This document shows, in pieces, positions 32,542 through 41,523 of a stretch of 64,000 nt of DNA. Made by a program: the position numbers and the translations under genes. Source of the DNA: Bin87 sp965261195 (lineage in GTDB: Bacteria > Chloroflexota > Dehalococcoidia > Lucifugimonadales > UBA3495). Location of the stretch: assembly GCA_965261195.1 (NCBI GenBank), contig OZ253455.1:2294001-2358000 (forward strand), in the 5' to 3' direction. The notes beneath the pieces were generated by a model, which saw only the letters and a list, made by a program, of their open reading frames with translations, did no database searches and was not told where the DNA came from. Numbering within the stretch: position 1 is the stretch's first letter; every line of letters begins with the position of its first letter.

Positions 32542-33022
32542 CGCGGGCCGGTTCCGGCGAGTCCAGGAACCGCCAGCCCGGTAAGTCCACCTGCCACAAC
32601 GCATCTTCCAGCAGCATCGGGATGACCAGGCCCGACATCAGGCGGCTGCGCTGCACCACCGTCTCATCGGTTACGCCGAAAGGCAGGAACACGAAAGCGT
32701 GTACATCGTCCACGTAGCGAGTGGGCGCGGCGGCCAGGTCGGTCAGGTCTTCCAGCGGCCAGAGCCGGAGGACGGTGGTGCGAAAATCGTCCAACAGCGA
32801 GGGACGCATGGCATGACTCGCGTCATAAGCGGCCCGATAGGCCACCTGCATATCAATACTGTTGCGCGTGGCCCACACGCCGAGACGCATACCGCGGGTC
32901 TCCTTTGACAACATCGCCCAGGCCAGATCCATGTCGCCGTCGCGTATTGACTCGGCAAACAGGCCAGCCCGTTGGCCAACCTCGTCAGGTTCCTGGCTGC
33001 GACGATGTCCGGGGATGCGCAT
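32534..33022 (-). CDS. Hypothetical protein
   Basis: 162 residues, starting MRIPGHRRSQEPDEVGQ. Alpha/beta composition with WAMLSKETRGMRLGVWATR, RYVDDVHAFVFLPFG and IPMLLEDALWQVDLPGWRF. No signal peptide or membrane segment. Translationally coupled to the HNH gene by an 8-base overlap, which suggests that the two act together. I do not recognise the family. Confidence 0.65.
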   Translation of the reverse strand: MRIPGHRRSQEPDEVGQRAGLFAESIRDGDMDLAWAMLSKETRGMRLGVWATRNSIDMQVAYRAAYDASHAMRPSLLDDFRTTVLRLWPLEDLTDLAAAPTRYVDDVHAFVFLPFGVTDETVVQRSRLMSGLVIPMLLEDALWQVDLPGWRFLDSPEPARDG

Positions 33023-33085
33023 ACGATTGCTCCGATATATGGTTTCTGGACTACCGCCGTGGACAAACGCGGGAAGACGGCAAGA

Positions 33086-34822
33086 CTAGTACCCGATGGC
33101 GTAGCCGTCGTAGCGGGGGTCGGCGGCCCCGTGGATGGCGCCGGTGTTGGGGTCAATGTGCAGGGCCATCTCCCGTCCGGTTACGCCGTCCCAATCGCCC
33201 AGCACGTGCACCGGGTGGCCCATGCTGCGGAGACGGCGCACGGCGTCAACGTCGAACCGTCCCTCCATGAGCAGCCGATTTTCCGCGCGGTGGGGAAGCG
33301 TTGACTCGGTTCCGTCCTGCACGTCCTTCCAGCGCGGGGCTTCCACCGCCTCCTGCAGGGTCATGCCATGGTCGATCAGGTTGGTGATGACCTGCATATT
33401 GCTCTGCACCTGGCAGTCTGCGCCGGGTGTGCCCAGGGCATATACCAGCTGGCGACCGGCGCCGGGTCCGTTTTCCGATGCTGGCGCTGCTCGGAACACC
33501 ATCACCGGGTTCATCGTGTGCCGCACGCGTTTGCCCGGTTGCAGGCAATCCATATGCCCGGGGTCCAGGTGCCAGTAGGTCATGCGGTTGTTGAGCAGGA
33601 TGCCCGTATCGCCGGCGACCAGGGATGAACCCCAACCGCTCTGGATGCTCTGGAGCTGGCAGACGGCGTTGCCGTCGCGGTCGGCGACGACGAAGCAGGT
33701 GGTGTCCTCCTGTTCGGTGCGGGGGCCGCGTCGGCCGGCTCCGGAGGCCACGGCCTTCCGGGGCGCCGTCTGGTGGCGCCAGGGATCGCCGGCGGCCACG
33801 TTGCTGGCGGCGCGTTCCGGGTTGATGCCAGCGGCTCTCTCCCGGGCGTATGCCAGGGAAAGCATACCCTCCAGCGGCACATCGACGTAATCAGGGTCGG
33901 CGACATGGGCCTCACGGTCGGCGAAGGCCAGTTTCTTGGCTTCCACCATCAGATGGATCGACTCCGCTGAGCCGAACCCCAGGGCGGCAATATCGTGGCC
34001 GTCAATGATGTTCAGCTCCTGGAGCAGTATGTGTCCGCTGGAGTTGGGCGGAGCCTCGTAGACGGTGTGGCCGCGATACCGGGCGGCAATTGGTTCCTGC
34101 CACCGGGCGTGGCAATCGTCCAGATCGGCCATAGTGAGCAGCCCGCCCTGCTCCTCGCTGAACCGCACGATAGCCGCACCGATGGAACCCCGGTAGAAGG
34201 CATCGCGACCCTCGGCGGCGATGGTGGACAGGGTGCGGGCCAGGTCGGGATTACGCAGGATGTCCCCGGCCGTTAGGGGCGCCCCCGAACCATCGCGGGT
34301 GTAAATCGCCCGGCTGGTGGGAAACTCGCAGAGCAGCCGGTCGCCGGCGATGGCCGCCGCCAGGTAATGCGTAACCGGGAACCCGTCGCTGGCCAGGGCG
34401 ATGGCCGGCGCCAGCACATCGGACAGGGGCAACCTCCCGTGGGCTTCGTGGGTGTCCAGCCAGGCGTTCAGCAGCCCCGGCGCCGACACGCTCAGGATGC
34501 CCTTCATCGGGATGCCGTCCCGGTAGCGTTCCAGCGTGGCGGCGTAGGGCGCGGCGCCGGTGCCGTTGCTGACCCGCAGGCGATCCTCGCCGGCCAGGTA
34601 GGCCATGATGAACCCATCGCCTCCGATGCCGGACATGAGCGGCTCGACGACGCCCAGCGCGGCGGCCGTGGCGATGGCGGCGTCAACCGCGTTGCCACCC
34701 TGCTGCAGGATGCTGACGCCAGCCTGGGCCGCGAGAGGGTGACCGGCGCAGACCATGCCGTTGCGTCCCATCACCACCGGACGATGGGCGGAATATCGGA
34801 TGCCGTGGGGTGTTGCAGACAT
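33086..34822 (-). CDS. Gamma-glutamyltransferase family Ntn hydrolase
   Basis: 578 residues from ATG at 34822. The N-terminal MVCAGHPLAAQAGVSILQQG and AVDAAIATAAALGVVEP, then SGIGGDGF, are typical. The self-processing site EQEDTTCFVVADRDGNAV near residue 370 supplies the Thr nucleophile, and GSSLVAGDTGILLNNRM follows. No signal peptide is evident, so it may be cytoplasmic, as for the gamma-glutamyltransferase-like proteins common in Chloroflexota. It likely hydrolyses or transfers gamma-glutamyl groups, or acts on an amide or acyl substrate. Confidence 0.92.
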   Translation of the reverse strand: MSATPHGIRYSAHRPVVMGRNGMVCAGHPLAAQAGVSILQQGGNAVDAAIATAAALGVVEPLMSGIGGDGFIMAYLAGEDRLRVSNGTGAAPYAATLERYRDGIPMKGILSVSAPGLLNAWLDTHEAHGRLPLSDVLAPAIALASDGFPVTHYLAAAIAGDRLLCEFPTSRAIYTRDGSGAPLTAGDILRNPDLARTLSTIAAEGRDAFYRGSIGAAIVRFSEEQGGLLTMADLDDCHARWQEPIAARYRGHTVYEAPPNSSGHILLQELNIIDGHDIAALGFGSAESIHLMVEAKKLAFADREAHVADPDYVDVPLEGMLSLAYARERAAGINPERAASNVAAGDPWRHQTAPRKAVASGAGRRGPRTEQEDTTCFVVADRDGNAVCQLQSIQSGWGSSLVAGDTGILLNNRMTYWHLDPGHMDCLQPGKRVRHTMNPVMVFRAAPASENGPGAGRQLVYALGTPGADCQVQSNMQVITNLIDHGMTLQEAVEAPRWKDVQDGTESTLPHRAENRLLMEGRFDVDAVRRLRSMGHPVHVLGDWDGVTGREMALHIDPNTGAIHGAADPRYDGYAIGY

Positions 34823-35040
34823 GATGAGATGCGCTCCTCGATGTGAGACGGACGATGCGAGACGGTGATGCGAGACGGTGATGTGAGACGGTTCGGGATG
34901 CAGTGGCGGCGACCCGCCCCATCTTATCACCGCCGCGCAGCCTTGCGGGGGTCGCTGCGGGATGACGCCGCCACGTGGCGCCGGTGGCTTACCGGCGTTG
35001 GCGACGACTAGCCGGCGAAGACCGGCTGGCGAAAAAACCG

Positions 35041-35862
35041 CTAGGCAGCGCCGAGGGAGCCGGCCGAGTGGAGCACGGTGTTCAGCACTTCCAGAGCCAC
35101 GCCCCCTTTGGAGAAGAAGGCTTCCTGTTCAGCGCTAAACTGGCCGCCGCTGTTGCGCAGGGTAATCAGCAGCGTATCCGTACCGATGCTCAGAGTAGAC
35201 TGCGGTTCGTGAATTACGGTGGAGAGATTGTGCACACCGCCCAGGTCTAGGGCCGCAAATATGGTGTCATTGACCGTTGCTTCCCTGAATTCGGTATTGT
35301 GCAACCGGGACTGGTTGAAATTGGCGTTGGACAAGTTGGAGTGAGCCAGGGTCGCTTCGTCCAGGTTCGTTTTGTAGAAGGTGGAATTCGACAGGTTGGC
35401 GTGCTGAATATCGGCCCAGGCCAGGTTCGCCTGTGAGAAATCCGAGAAATAGCAGTAGGTCCCCCGCAACACCGCCTGCCCCAGGTCCGCGCCCCGCAGA
35501 TTGATCTGGTTCATGTCGGCCCTGGTCAGGTTGGCGCACTGGAGCTGGGCACGGGCCATGTTGCATTCGCGGATGGTGGCGCCCTGTAGGTTAGCGCCGC
35601 GCAGGTCGGCGTCCTGGAAGTTGGCGCCGGACAGGTCGCACATATGCAGGTCGGCGCCCCGCAGGTCGGCATTGCTGAAGTCAGACCCACTGAAATCCAG
35701 GTTGTCCAAGTTGCTCCAGATGAGGTTGGTGCCCTGCAACTGGGAGTGCTTGAAGGACAGACCCGACGCGTCTTTCATCGCCCGCCATTCGTTCCACCGA
35801 ACCACGTCGGTTCGCAACCGTTTCAGCTGACGCCGCGCGGACATCCTTCCCCAGAAGTTCAT
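35041..35862 (-). CDS. Pentapeptide-repeat protein
   Basis: 273 residues. From ~35 to ~190, A(D/N)Lxx repeats run almost unbroken (ADLRGADLHMCDLSGANFQD, ANLTRADMNQINLRGADL), forming a right-handed beta-helix. The C-terminal ~75 residues (TLSIGTDTLLITLRNSGGQF, FFSKGGVALEVLN) are a separate domain. Some such proteins mimic DNA and protect gyrase; nothing here proves that. The basic N-terminus (RRQLKRLRTDVVRW) is not a signal peptide. Confidence 0.9.
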   Translation of the reverse strand: MNFWGRMSARRQLKRLRTDVVRWNEWRAMKDASGLSFKHSQLQGTNLIWSNLDNLDFSGSDFSNADLRGADLHMCDLSGANFQDADLRGANLQGATIRECNMARAQLQCANLTRADMNQINLRGADLGQAVLRGTYCYFSDFSQANLAWADIQHANLSNSTFYKTNLDEATLAHSNLSNANFNQSRLHNTEFREATVNDTIFAALDLGGVHNLSTVIHEPQSTLSIGTDTLLITLRNSGGQFSAEQEAFFSKGGVALEVLNTVLHSAGSLGAA

Positions 35863-36071
35863 AAGTCAACTCCAGTCGAGTTGCGACACCAGCGCTCCGA
35901 CATCAGCAGAGCAGGCTTAACCACGTCCGCCTTCACCAGCGGCGCCTGCTCAAAGCCTCTTGGCCCCCCCGGGCGAGCGGGTAAGGTCAACTGCAACAAC
36001 TTTGCAAAGGCGCTGCCCTCGCTGCGGGCACACCAAGCCTCCCAATAGCGTTGACTGTGGCGGCAACATTT

Positions 36072-36104
36072 AAAGGTCGGCCCGTCCCGGACGAGCCGAC
36101 CTTT
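36072..36104. terminator. Hairpin terminator
   Basis: A 10-bp stem AAAGGTCGGC (36072-36081) with GCCGACCTTT (36095-36104), with T-rich ends on both strands, in the 298-base gap between the pentapeptide gene and the A-type carrier gene. Probably ends the minus-strand transcript of the latter. The rest of the gap shows no gene. Confidence 0.7.
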
Positions 36105-36160
36105 ACAAATGCCATCCGGACGGCTTCAGCCGCCGGTACGAAGCGGGGCCCGGTTAGTTT

Positions 36161-36544
36161 CTAGTGGCCGCCGCAGCCGCAACCATCACCACCGCTGCCA
36201 CATCCACACCCGCCGCCGCCGCTGCCACACCCACAACTGCCGCTGCCGCAACCGCCGCCGGAGTACATCGGGTTGTTGATGACAAACCCAACCCGGCCAC
36301 CGAACTCTTCAACGTAGTCGATGGTGGCTTCTTCAAGGAACGGTGCGCTGTCGGAGTCCAGCAGGAACTCGACGCCGCTCATGCGGAGAACGGTGTCGTC
36401 AGCCTGATGCTCTTTCTCCATGGTCAGCATATATTGCAAACCCTGGCCGGCCGGCATCGCCACTACGCGCAGGGCGGAACCGTTTTCGTCCTCACCCTCC
36501 ATCACTTCCTTGAGCTTTTCGATAGCCAGACTGGTAACGTTCAT
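36161..36544 (-). CDS. HesB/IscA-like protein with Gly/Cys-rich tail
   Basis: 127 residues. Residues 1-95 follow the A-type carrier fold (AIEKLKEVMEGE, LRVVAMPAGQGLQYMLTME, GVEFLLDSDSAPFLEEATIDYV, GFVINNP). The first cluster Cys of the family (GGCSG loop) is missing: the loop reads PAGQG. The C-terminus instead has NPMYSGGGCGSGSCGCG and further GCGCG repeats, eight Cys in ~30 residues. It may bind metal or an Fe-S cluster through the tail, or be a chaperone variant. The canonical carrier is at 40281. Confidence 0.8.
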   Translation of the reverse strand: MNVTSLAIEKLKEVMEGEDENGSALRVVAMPAGQGLQYMLTMEKEHQADDTVLRMSGVEFLLDSDSAPFLEEATIDYVEEFGGRVGFVINNPMYSGGGCGSGSCGCGSGGGGCGCGSGGDGCGCGGH

Positions 36545-36813
36545 GTTCGATGCTCCTGATGGCTTTTCGTTACGGGAACACGTTGCCCGGTCCCCTGCGT
36601 GATTTGTACCGTCAGACTAACACGCTGCTTGTCAACCCGTCAATTGAACTGCGTCGGGGTCAGGGACATTCAATTGTCGCCGGACGATGTCAAGACGATG
36701 CCAAGCCCGCCGGGCAACCACGAGGGTTGCCCCTACCTGCGCCACGTCGGTAAGTAGGGGCAGTCCTTGTGGCTGCCCTGGGTGAACAATAGAAAGGCCC
36801 TGTCGCCAGCCAT
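36545..36813. other. Intergenic region with a hairpin
   Basis: 269 bases without a gene. Holds GGGCAACCACGAGGGTTGCCC (36712-36732) and a TAGGGGCAGTCCTTGTGGCTGCCC hairpin, non-coding repeat-like DNA, ending at the ISAs1 copy 2 target repeat. Confidence 0.5.
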
Positions 36814-37994
36814 CAGGGTCTTTCGGTTTTCTAAAAAAGCGGCTAATCTGTTGTCATGGAGACTAACGAATTAGCCCGCAGCCTGCCCGCCGCCTTGGGC
36901 GCCGTCCCCGACCCACGCTCGCCCCAGGGCAAGCGACATCCGTTGCCCGCCATCCTGACCTTGGCCGTCTGCGCCATGCTCTCCGGCGCCCGCAGCCTTT
37001 ACGCCATCTGCCAGTGGGGGCGCCAACAGGACCCGGACGCAGTGTCAGCCCTGGGCTTCACTCGACCCACGACCCCGGCGGTGAGCACGTTGCACGCCGT
37101 GTTCTGCCAGTTGGACACCGACGCCTTTGAGGCGGCGCTGGCCCAGTGGACCCGGCAGTGGCTGGCCGCCACTGGGGAAAGGGTGGCCATTGCGGTGGAC
37201 GGCAAGGCGCTGCGCGGGATACACGGGGAGGAACTGCCCGGCGTGCGGCTGGTGGCGGGTTATGCCCATGGCGTCGGCCTGGTAGCGGGGCAAAAGGGGG
37301 GTAGGGCCAGGTCAGGGGGAGCTGACGGCGGCCCGGGAGTTGACGGCAACGCTGCTGCCGGTGGCGGGCAATCTGGTGACCGGGGACGCGCTGTACTGCC
37401 AGCGGGATTATTGCCAGCAGATCAGGGACGCTGGGGGCGACTATCTGGTCATCGTGAAGCGGAACCAGCGGGAACTTTACGACGACATCGCGCTGGCCTT
37501 CGCCGCGCCGGTGCGGGGCGGACAGTACCGGAAGGCGCGGACCCGGAACCGGCACGGCGACCGCTGGGAAATCCGTGAATTGTCAGCTACCGACGCGCTC
37601 AACGACTACCTGGACTGGCCCGACGTGGGGCAGGTGTGCCGCATCACGCGACGCGCCTTGGGCCGGGGCCAGACCGCCACTGAGTCGCGCTACGCCATCA
37701 CCAGTCTGGACGGAAAGGTGGGGCCAAAGGCGATGCTCAGACATATACGGGGGCATTGGGAAATTGAGAACCGTCTGCACTACGTGCGGGATGTAACCCT
37801 GGGGGAAGACGCCAGTAGGGTACGGAAAGGGGCCGCGCCGCAGGTAATGGCGATAGTGCGCAACATCGTGGTGAGCGTGCTGCGTCATGCCGGGGAAAGC
37901 AACATCGCGGCGGCCTTGCGGCGCATCGGCTGGACCCCAGGACAATCCCTGCGCATCCTCGGCCTAGACAACCCTTGAAAACCGAAAGACCCTG
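36814..37994 (+). mobile_element. ISAs1-family insertion sequence, copy 2
   Basis: 1181 bp, ends identical to copy 1 (CAGGGTCTTTCGGTTTTC). Flanked by TCGCCAGCCAT (36803-36813 and 37995-38005); the left flank continues CCCTG, matching the element's own end by chance or target preference. Differs from copy 1 by a handful of substitutions. Confidence 0.93.
36856..37978 (+). CDS. ISAs1-family DDE transposase, two overlapping frames (copy 2)
   Basis: Same gene plan as copy 1: an N-terminal frame from ATG 36856 with AVDGKALRG and a C-terminal frame with GDALYCQ and HWEIENRLHY, ending at 37978. The change of frame falls at the same A4G6 run. Immediately after it a two-base difference (TAGG against TCAG in copy 1) shows that the copies have diverged slightly without repairing the frame. 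Confidence 0.8.
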
Positions 37995-38117
37995 TCGCCA
38001 GCCATTGCCGCCGTTGCGATGAATGCGGGAACGTGGCAAACTCAATTACTACTGCCAGCGGCTGGGTCGCTGCTGACGCAACAGCCCGCCCATCGAGAGG
38101 ACAACCGAGAGGACAAC

Positions 38118-38978
38118 ATGAGCCAGCAGCTTCCCCCCGAGGTACTGAACCTCATCGACTCCGCCCTTACCGAAGACCAGGCGTTCAACGACCCGACGAC
38201 CCAAACTCTGATCCCAACCACCGTGATTGGCAGCGGGATGCTGCGCGCGAAGGCCGACGGCGTGCTGGCCGGCGCCCACGTTGCATCTGCCGTGTTCCAC
38301 CGCATCGACCCGCAACTGGCGGTGGAATTGCTGCTGGAAGAGGGCGCGCTGCTGCTGCCCGGACAGGACATCGCCAGCGTATACGGCCCCGCCGCTTCGA
38401 TCCTGCGGGCCGAACGTACCGCCCTCAACTTCCTGCAGCGCATGAGCGGCATCGCCACGGCCACCAACCACTACGTGCGCGCCGTGACCGGCACCGGCGC
38501 CCGTATCGTGGACACCCGCAAAACCGCCCCCGGCCATCGCTACCTGGACAAGTACAGCGTCCGCATGGGCGGCGGGCACAACCACCGTCTGAACCTGGCC
38601 GACGGCATCCTCATCAAGGACAACCATCTGGAAGCCCGGGCGTCGCTGGAAGAGCCGTTGGGCGCCGTAGTCCGTCGCGCCATTTCCCTGGCTTCTCACA
38701 CCATCCGGGTCGAAGTGGAGGTCGAATCGCTGGAGCAGGTGAGGGAGGCCGTGGACGCCGGCGCCCACATCATCATGCTCGACAACATGGACGTGCCGAC
38801 GATGCGAGAAGCGGTTGGCATCATCGCTGGCCGCGCATCCATCGAGGCATCCGGCGGCATCACGCTGGCCACCGTCCGCGAGATCGCCGAAACCGGCGTC
38901 GACCTCATCAGCGTCGGCGGGCTAACCCACTCGCCCGACGCGCTGGACATTTCCCTGGACCTGGAGTTTCCGGGGTAA
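38118..38978 (+). CDS. nadC: Nicotinate-nucleotide pyrophosphorylase (carboxylating)
   Basis: Converts quinolinate and PRPP to nicotinate mononucleotide in NAD synthesis. 286 residues from ATG at 38118 (GAGAGGACAAC upstream). ERTALNFLQRMSGIAT, IVDTRKTAPGHR, VRMGGGHNHRLNL, LIKDNH, VEVEVES, IMLDNM and IEASGGI are the full set of substrate-binding motifs. ISAs1 copy 2 inserted 123 bases upstream and may have displaced its promoter. nadD (fused to pyrE) is elsewhere in the window. Confidence 0.97.
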   Translation: MSQQLPPEVLNLIDSALTEDQAFNDPTTQTLIPTTVIGSGMLRAKADGVLAGAHVASAVFHRIDPQLAVELLLEEGALLLPGQDIASVYGPAASILRAERTALNFLQRMSGIATATNHYVRAVTGTGARIVDTRKTAPGHRYLDKYSVRMGGGHNHRLNLADGILIKDNHLEARASLEEPLGAVVRRAISLASHTIRVEVEVESLEQVREAVDAGAHIIMLDNMDVPTMREAVGIIAGRASIEASGGITLATVREIAETGVDLISVGGLTHSPDALDISLDLEFPG

Positions 38979-38983
38979 ATGTC

Positions 38984-39090
38984 TCCTCTCCCTTGATGGG
39001 AAAGGGTTAGGGTTAGGGTTAGGGTGAAAACCTCTGCCAAACACTCAATGCCTACCGTTGTCAGCCCCGGGGAGAGGGGTTGGGGTGAGG
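38984..39090. repeat. REP-like palindrome plus GGGTTA repeats
   Basis: CCTCTCCCTTGATGGGA, then AAGGGTTAGGGTTAGGGTTAGGGTG (four GGGTTA units, 39002-39026) and GGGGAGAGGGGTTGGGGTGAGGGG. A REP family member whose tail has expanded by slippage. Confidence 0.65.
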
Positions 39091-39094
39091 GGCG

Positions 39095-40198
39095 TCATTC
39101 TCCCAGCAAGGGTTTTTCGCCGCCGAAGAGCTGCGGCCGGGTCGTGATGTGCGCCTTGATGCCGCTGGGAACCTCACTGTCGGGGACAACAACGTCCAGC
39201 GCGTTGCCAATCTCGGCGGCCACGGTTCGCACGTAGCCCAACCCGATGACGCTTGCGCCGTCCAGAGCCGGCACTACTGTCACGGATGTAACGAGCCCCA
39301 TCGCTTTGCCGTCGCCGTCAACCAACCGCGCGCCGTCCAGCGCTTCGGCCACGTTGTCGCCGTCGTTTTGCGTCTCGAATTGCGTCTCGAAACGGAGGGC
39401 CACCAGATACTTCTGTACCTTCTCGTAGGTGTCCAGGCGGGCAATAACCTCCTGGCCGATGTAGCAGCCCTTGTGAAAGTCGATGGCCCCGATGAGACCG
39501 GCCTCCAGCGGGTTATAAGTTTCGCTCATCTCGACGCCGTAGAGGGGTTGTTGACGGGCGATGCGCAGCGCCTCGGCGGTGTCTGCGCTGATTTGCACTG
39601 CGCCGGCATCCGCGAGCGCCGCGGCCAGGGATGACGCACCGACCCCGTCCAGTCCGACCAGATGGAATCCCATCCGTTCCCGCCCCGTGGCCGGGTCCGC
39701 CGGCGGCACGATGAGCAATGCGGCGCGGTCGTTCCCACTCACGTTTACCGTGCGCACCGCCGGCGCCGTCAGTTCGGATGCGTCCAGGCCCGTTACTTGT
39801 TGGACTACCCGCACGGCTGCCGGGCCGGTAACCGTCAGCATGGTTGACTGTTCAGAGACGTCCTCAACCTCCAGTTCCTCCATGATGGTGTACTTGTCCA
39901 GAAACTCGATGACGGCCGGCTGCTGGCCCGGACTGGTGAGCAGCAACTGGTGATCGCCGCAATGCGCCACGTACACCAGGTCTACGATGCGGCCGCGATC
40001 GCTGGTCAGCACGGTGGCCACTACGCTGCCCGGCGCAGCGTCAGGGTCGATCAGGTTGGTGGACAGGCGGTTGAGCAGGTCGCGGGCGTCTTCGCCCACT
40101 AACTTAAGCCGGCCGGACTGGTTGGGAAAAACGGCGGCGCTTTCCACAGCGGCCCGGAATTCGGCGGCGGTGTGCGAATCGGTGGCAAAGGCGGTCAT
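39095..40198 (-). CDS. ygfZ: YgfZ/GcvT-domain folate-binding protein
   Basis: 367 residues from ATG at 40198 with GGAGGTTGG upstream. AVFPNQSGRLKLVGEDARDLLNRLSTNL at the start and FHKGCYIGQEVIARLDTY (near 240) are the hallmarks; the KGCYxGQE Cys is characteristic of YgfZ. It helps make or repair certain Fe-S proteins in a tetrahydrofolate-dependent way. The IscA/ErpA gene lies upstream on the same strand, 82 bases away, fitting an Fe-S maturation pair. Confidence 0.93.
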   Translation of the reverse strand: MTAFATDSHTAAEFRAAVESAAVFPNQSGRLKLVGEDARDLLNRLSTNLIDPDAAPGSVVATVLTSDRGRIVDLVYVAHCGDHQLLLTSPGQQPAVIEFLDKYTIMEELEVEDVSEQSTMLTVTGPAAVRVVQQVTGLDASELTAPAVRTVNVSGNDRAALLIVPPADPATGRERMGFHLVGLDGVGASSLAAALADAGAVQISADTAEALRIARQQPLYGVEMSETYNPLEAGLIGAIDFHKGCYIGQEVIARLDTYEKVQKYLVALRFETQFETQNDGDNVAEALDGARLVDGDGKAMGLVTSVTVVPALDGASVIGLGYVRTVAAEIGNALDVVVPDSEVPSGIKAHITTRPQLFGGEKPLLGE

Positions 40199-40218
40199 TC
40201 CAACCTCCAAAACTTAAA

Positions 40219-40256
40219 ACCCCTCTCCCTTGGGGAGAGGGGCCGGGGTGAGGGCT
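40219..40256. repeat. REP-like palindrome
   Basis: CCCCTCTCCCTTGGGGAGAGGGG followed by CCGGGGTGAGGG, in the short gap between ygfZ and the IscA gene. Confidence 0.65.
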
Positions 40257-40280
40257 GCTTACCCCCTGGTGTCGACGGAA

Positions 40281-40637
40281 TTATACGGCGAACGAGGTGC
40301 CGCAGCCGCAGGCCTTCTTGGCGTTGGGATTCTCGAAGACAAACCCCTTGCCGTTGAGGCCGTCGGAGAAGTCCAGCTGGGTGCCGACCAGGTAGATGTA
40401 GGACTTTTTGTCCACCATCACCTTGACGCCGTATTGCTCGACTACCTTGTCCGACTCGCGCTCCTGGTCGGTGATGGTGAGGTCGTAGGTGAGGCCGGAA
40501 CAGCCGCCGCCCTTGACCGCGACCCGCAGGCCGACGTCGCCGGCAATGCCATCTTTTTCGGCGAAATACTTTATCTTCTCGGCAGCTTTCGGCGATATTT
40601 CAACGCTAAGTTCAACGCCGTTCTGTGTAATAGGCAT
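40281..40637 (-). CDS. A-type iron-sulfur carrier (ErpA/IscA family)
   Basis: 118 residues. All three cluster Cys are present: C46 in GGGCSGLTYDL and C110/C112 in KACGCGTSF. ISPKAAEKIKYFAEKDG and FVFENPNAK match the family. It accepts or hands over Fe-S clusters in the cytoplasm. ATG at 40637 with GGAGGTTG upstream. Unlike the paralogue at 36161, it is canonical. The function probably links to ygfZ downstream. Confidence 0.93.
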   Translation of the reverse strand: MPITQNGVELSVEISPKAAEKIKYFAEKDGIAGDVGLRVAVKGGGCSGLTYDLTITDQERESDKVVEQYGVKVMVDKKSYIYLVGTQLDFSDGLNGKGFVFENPNAKKACGCGTSFAV

Positions 40638-40753
40638 AAGAGTACAACCTCCTGGTTGGAAGCTTGTGATACCGTAATTCTACGCAAACGGGTCATCGTA
40701 GTCAACAACACCGCACCCTCAGAGACGAATCTTAAACTCCGCTGATAAATGAA

Positions 40754-40786
40754 GGCGGGCCGTCCCCATGTTTGGGACGGCCCGCC
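40754..40786 (-). terminator. Strong hairpin, probable terminator
   Basis: A perfect 13-bp stem GGCGGGCCGTCCC / GGGACGGCCCGCC with a 7-base loop. On the minus strand it is followed by TTCATTTAT, 22 bases beyond the PaREP1-like stop at 40808. Confidence 0.75.
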
Positions 40787-40807
40787 TGTGTAGTCGGTTA
40801 GGCTTGG

Positions 40808-41158
40808 TCACAGCAAAGGTTCAAGATTATTCAGGAACATACTTACCTCATCCAAGCCACTGCTCACCATATCCGCCGACATCCAATCCTCGTAGAAATT
40901 GGCGTGCAGGCTGTTAGCCACATGAAATTCGGTTCGCATACTGTGGCTGCCTGTTTCGGCCACTAACCTGTCCACTACCGAGAACAACGGGGCGTGCCCC
41001 TTGTGATGCCAACCACGGCTTGCGGCGATGGCCTTCACCATCTGTGCTGCTGCGCCCCAGCCCTTTTCGGACGCCTGCCGAACATCTCCCGCCGCCAATT
41101 CGTTTCTGGCTTGGGTCAGGAGTTCCCTGCTGGCCGCGTGGTAAGTTTGCGTAGTCAT
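40808..41158 (-). CDS. PaREP1/HEPN-like small protein (solitary type)
   Basis: 116 residues, close in sequence to the 12381 gene (TYHAASRELLTQARNELAAG, VRQASEKGWGAAAQMVKAIA, RGWHHKGHAPLF, LHANFYEDW). Lacks the R-x4-H motif and the N-terminal extension of the array copies. Start ATG 41158. The strong hairpin follows its stop. Unknown function. Confidence 0.75.
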   Translation of the reverse strand: MTTQTYHAASRELLTQARNELAAGDVRQASEKGWGAAAQMVKAIAASRGWHHKGHAPLFSVVDRLVAETGSHSMRTEFHVANSLHANFYEDWMSADMVSSGLDEVSMFLNNLEPLL

Positions 41159-41523
41159 GCCGGTCTCCAATTCCGAATTGCGCCAGTGCGGACTAGTCCA
41201 CACTGGTATCATTGTATCCGTTCCGCTGTCATTGGCAACCGATTAGTTCCGTGTTCAGCCTAGCAGGTTCAGGCTGCGACCGGGAGTCCCTGCGCCCGCG
41301 AGACGGGCAACGAAATGCGCATTTGGCGTATATCTGCCAATTCGTCGGACTGGACGCGGACAGCATCGTTGCCAAGTAGGTTAGCGTGCTCAACGCGGCA
41401 AGGACGGTCGCCGATGGTTCGACAAGCTCACCATGACCAGACGTAGGAGGCCTTTGACCGCAGGTCGGAGGACATCGCAAAGGCCCTGACCCTCACGCAT
41501 ACCAACTTTGAGTGGTGCGCCGG
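41159..41523. other. Intergenic region without a gene
   Basis: 365 bases. Contains GGTTCGACAAGCTCACCATGA near 41417, part of a repeat common in bacterial genomes (often seen between genes of high-GC bacteria), and no ORF with coding character. The upstream part probably holds the promoter of the PaREP1-like gene. Confidence 0.45.
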
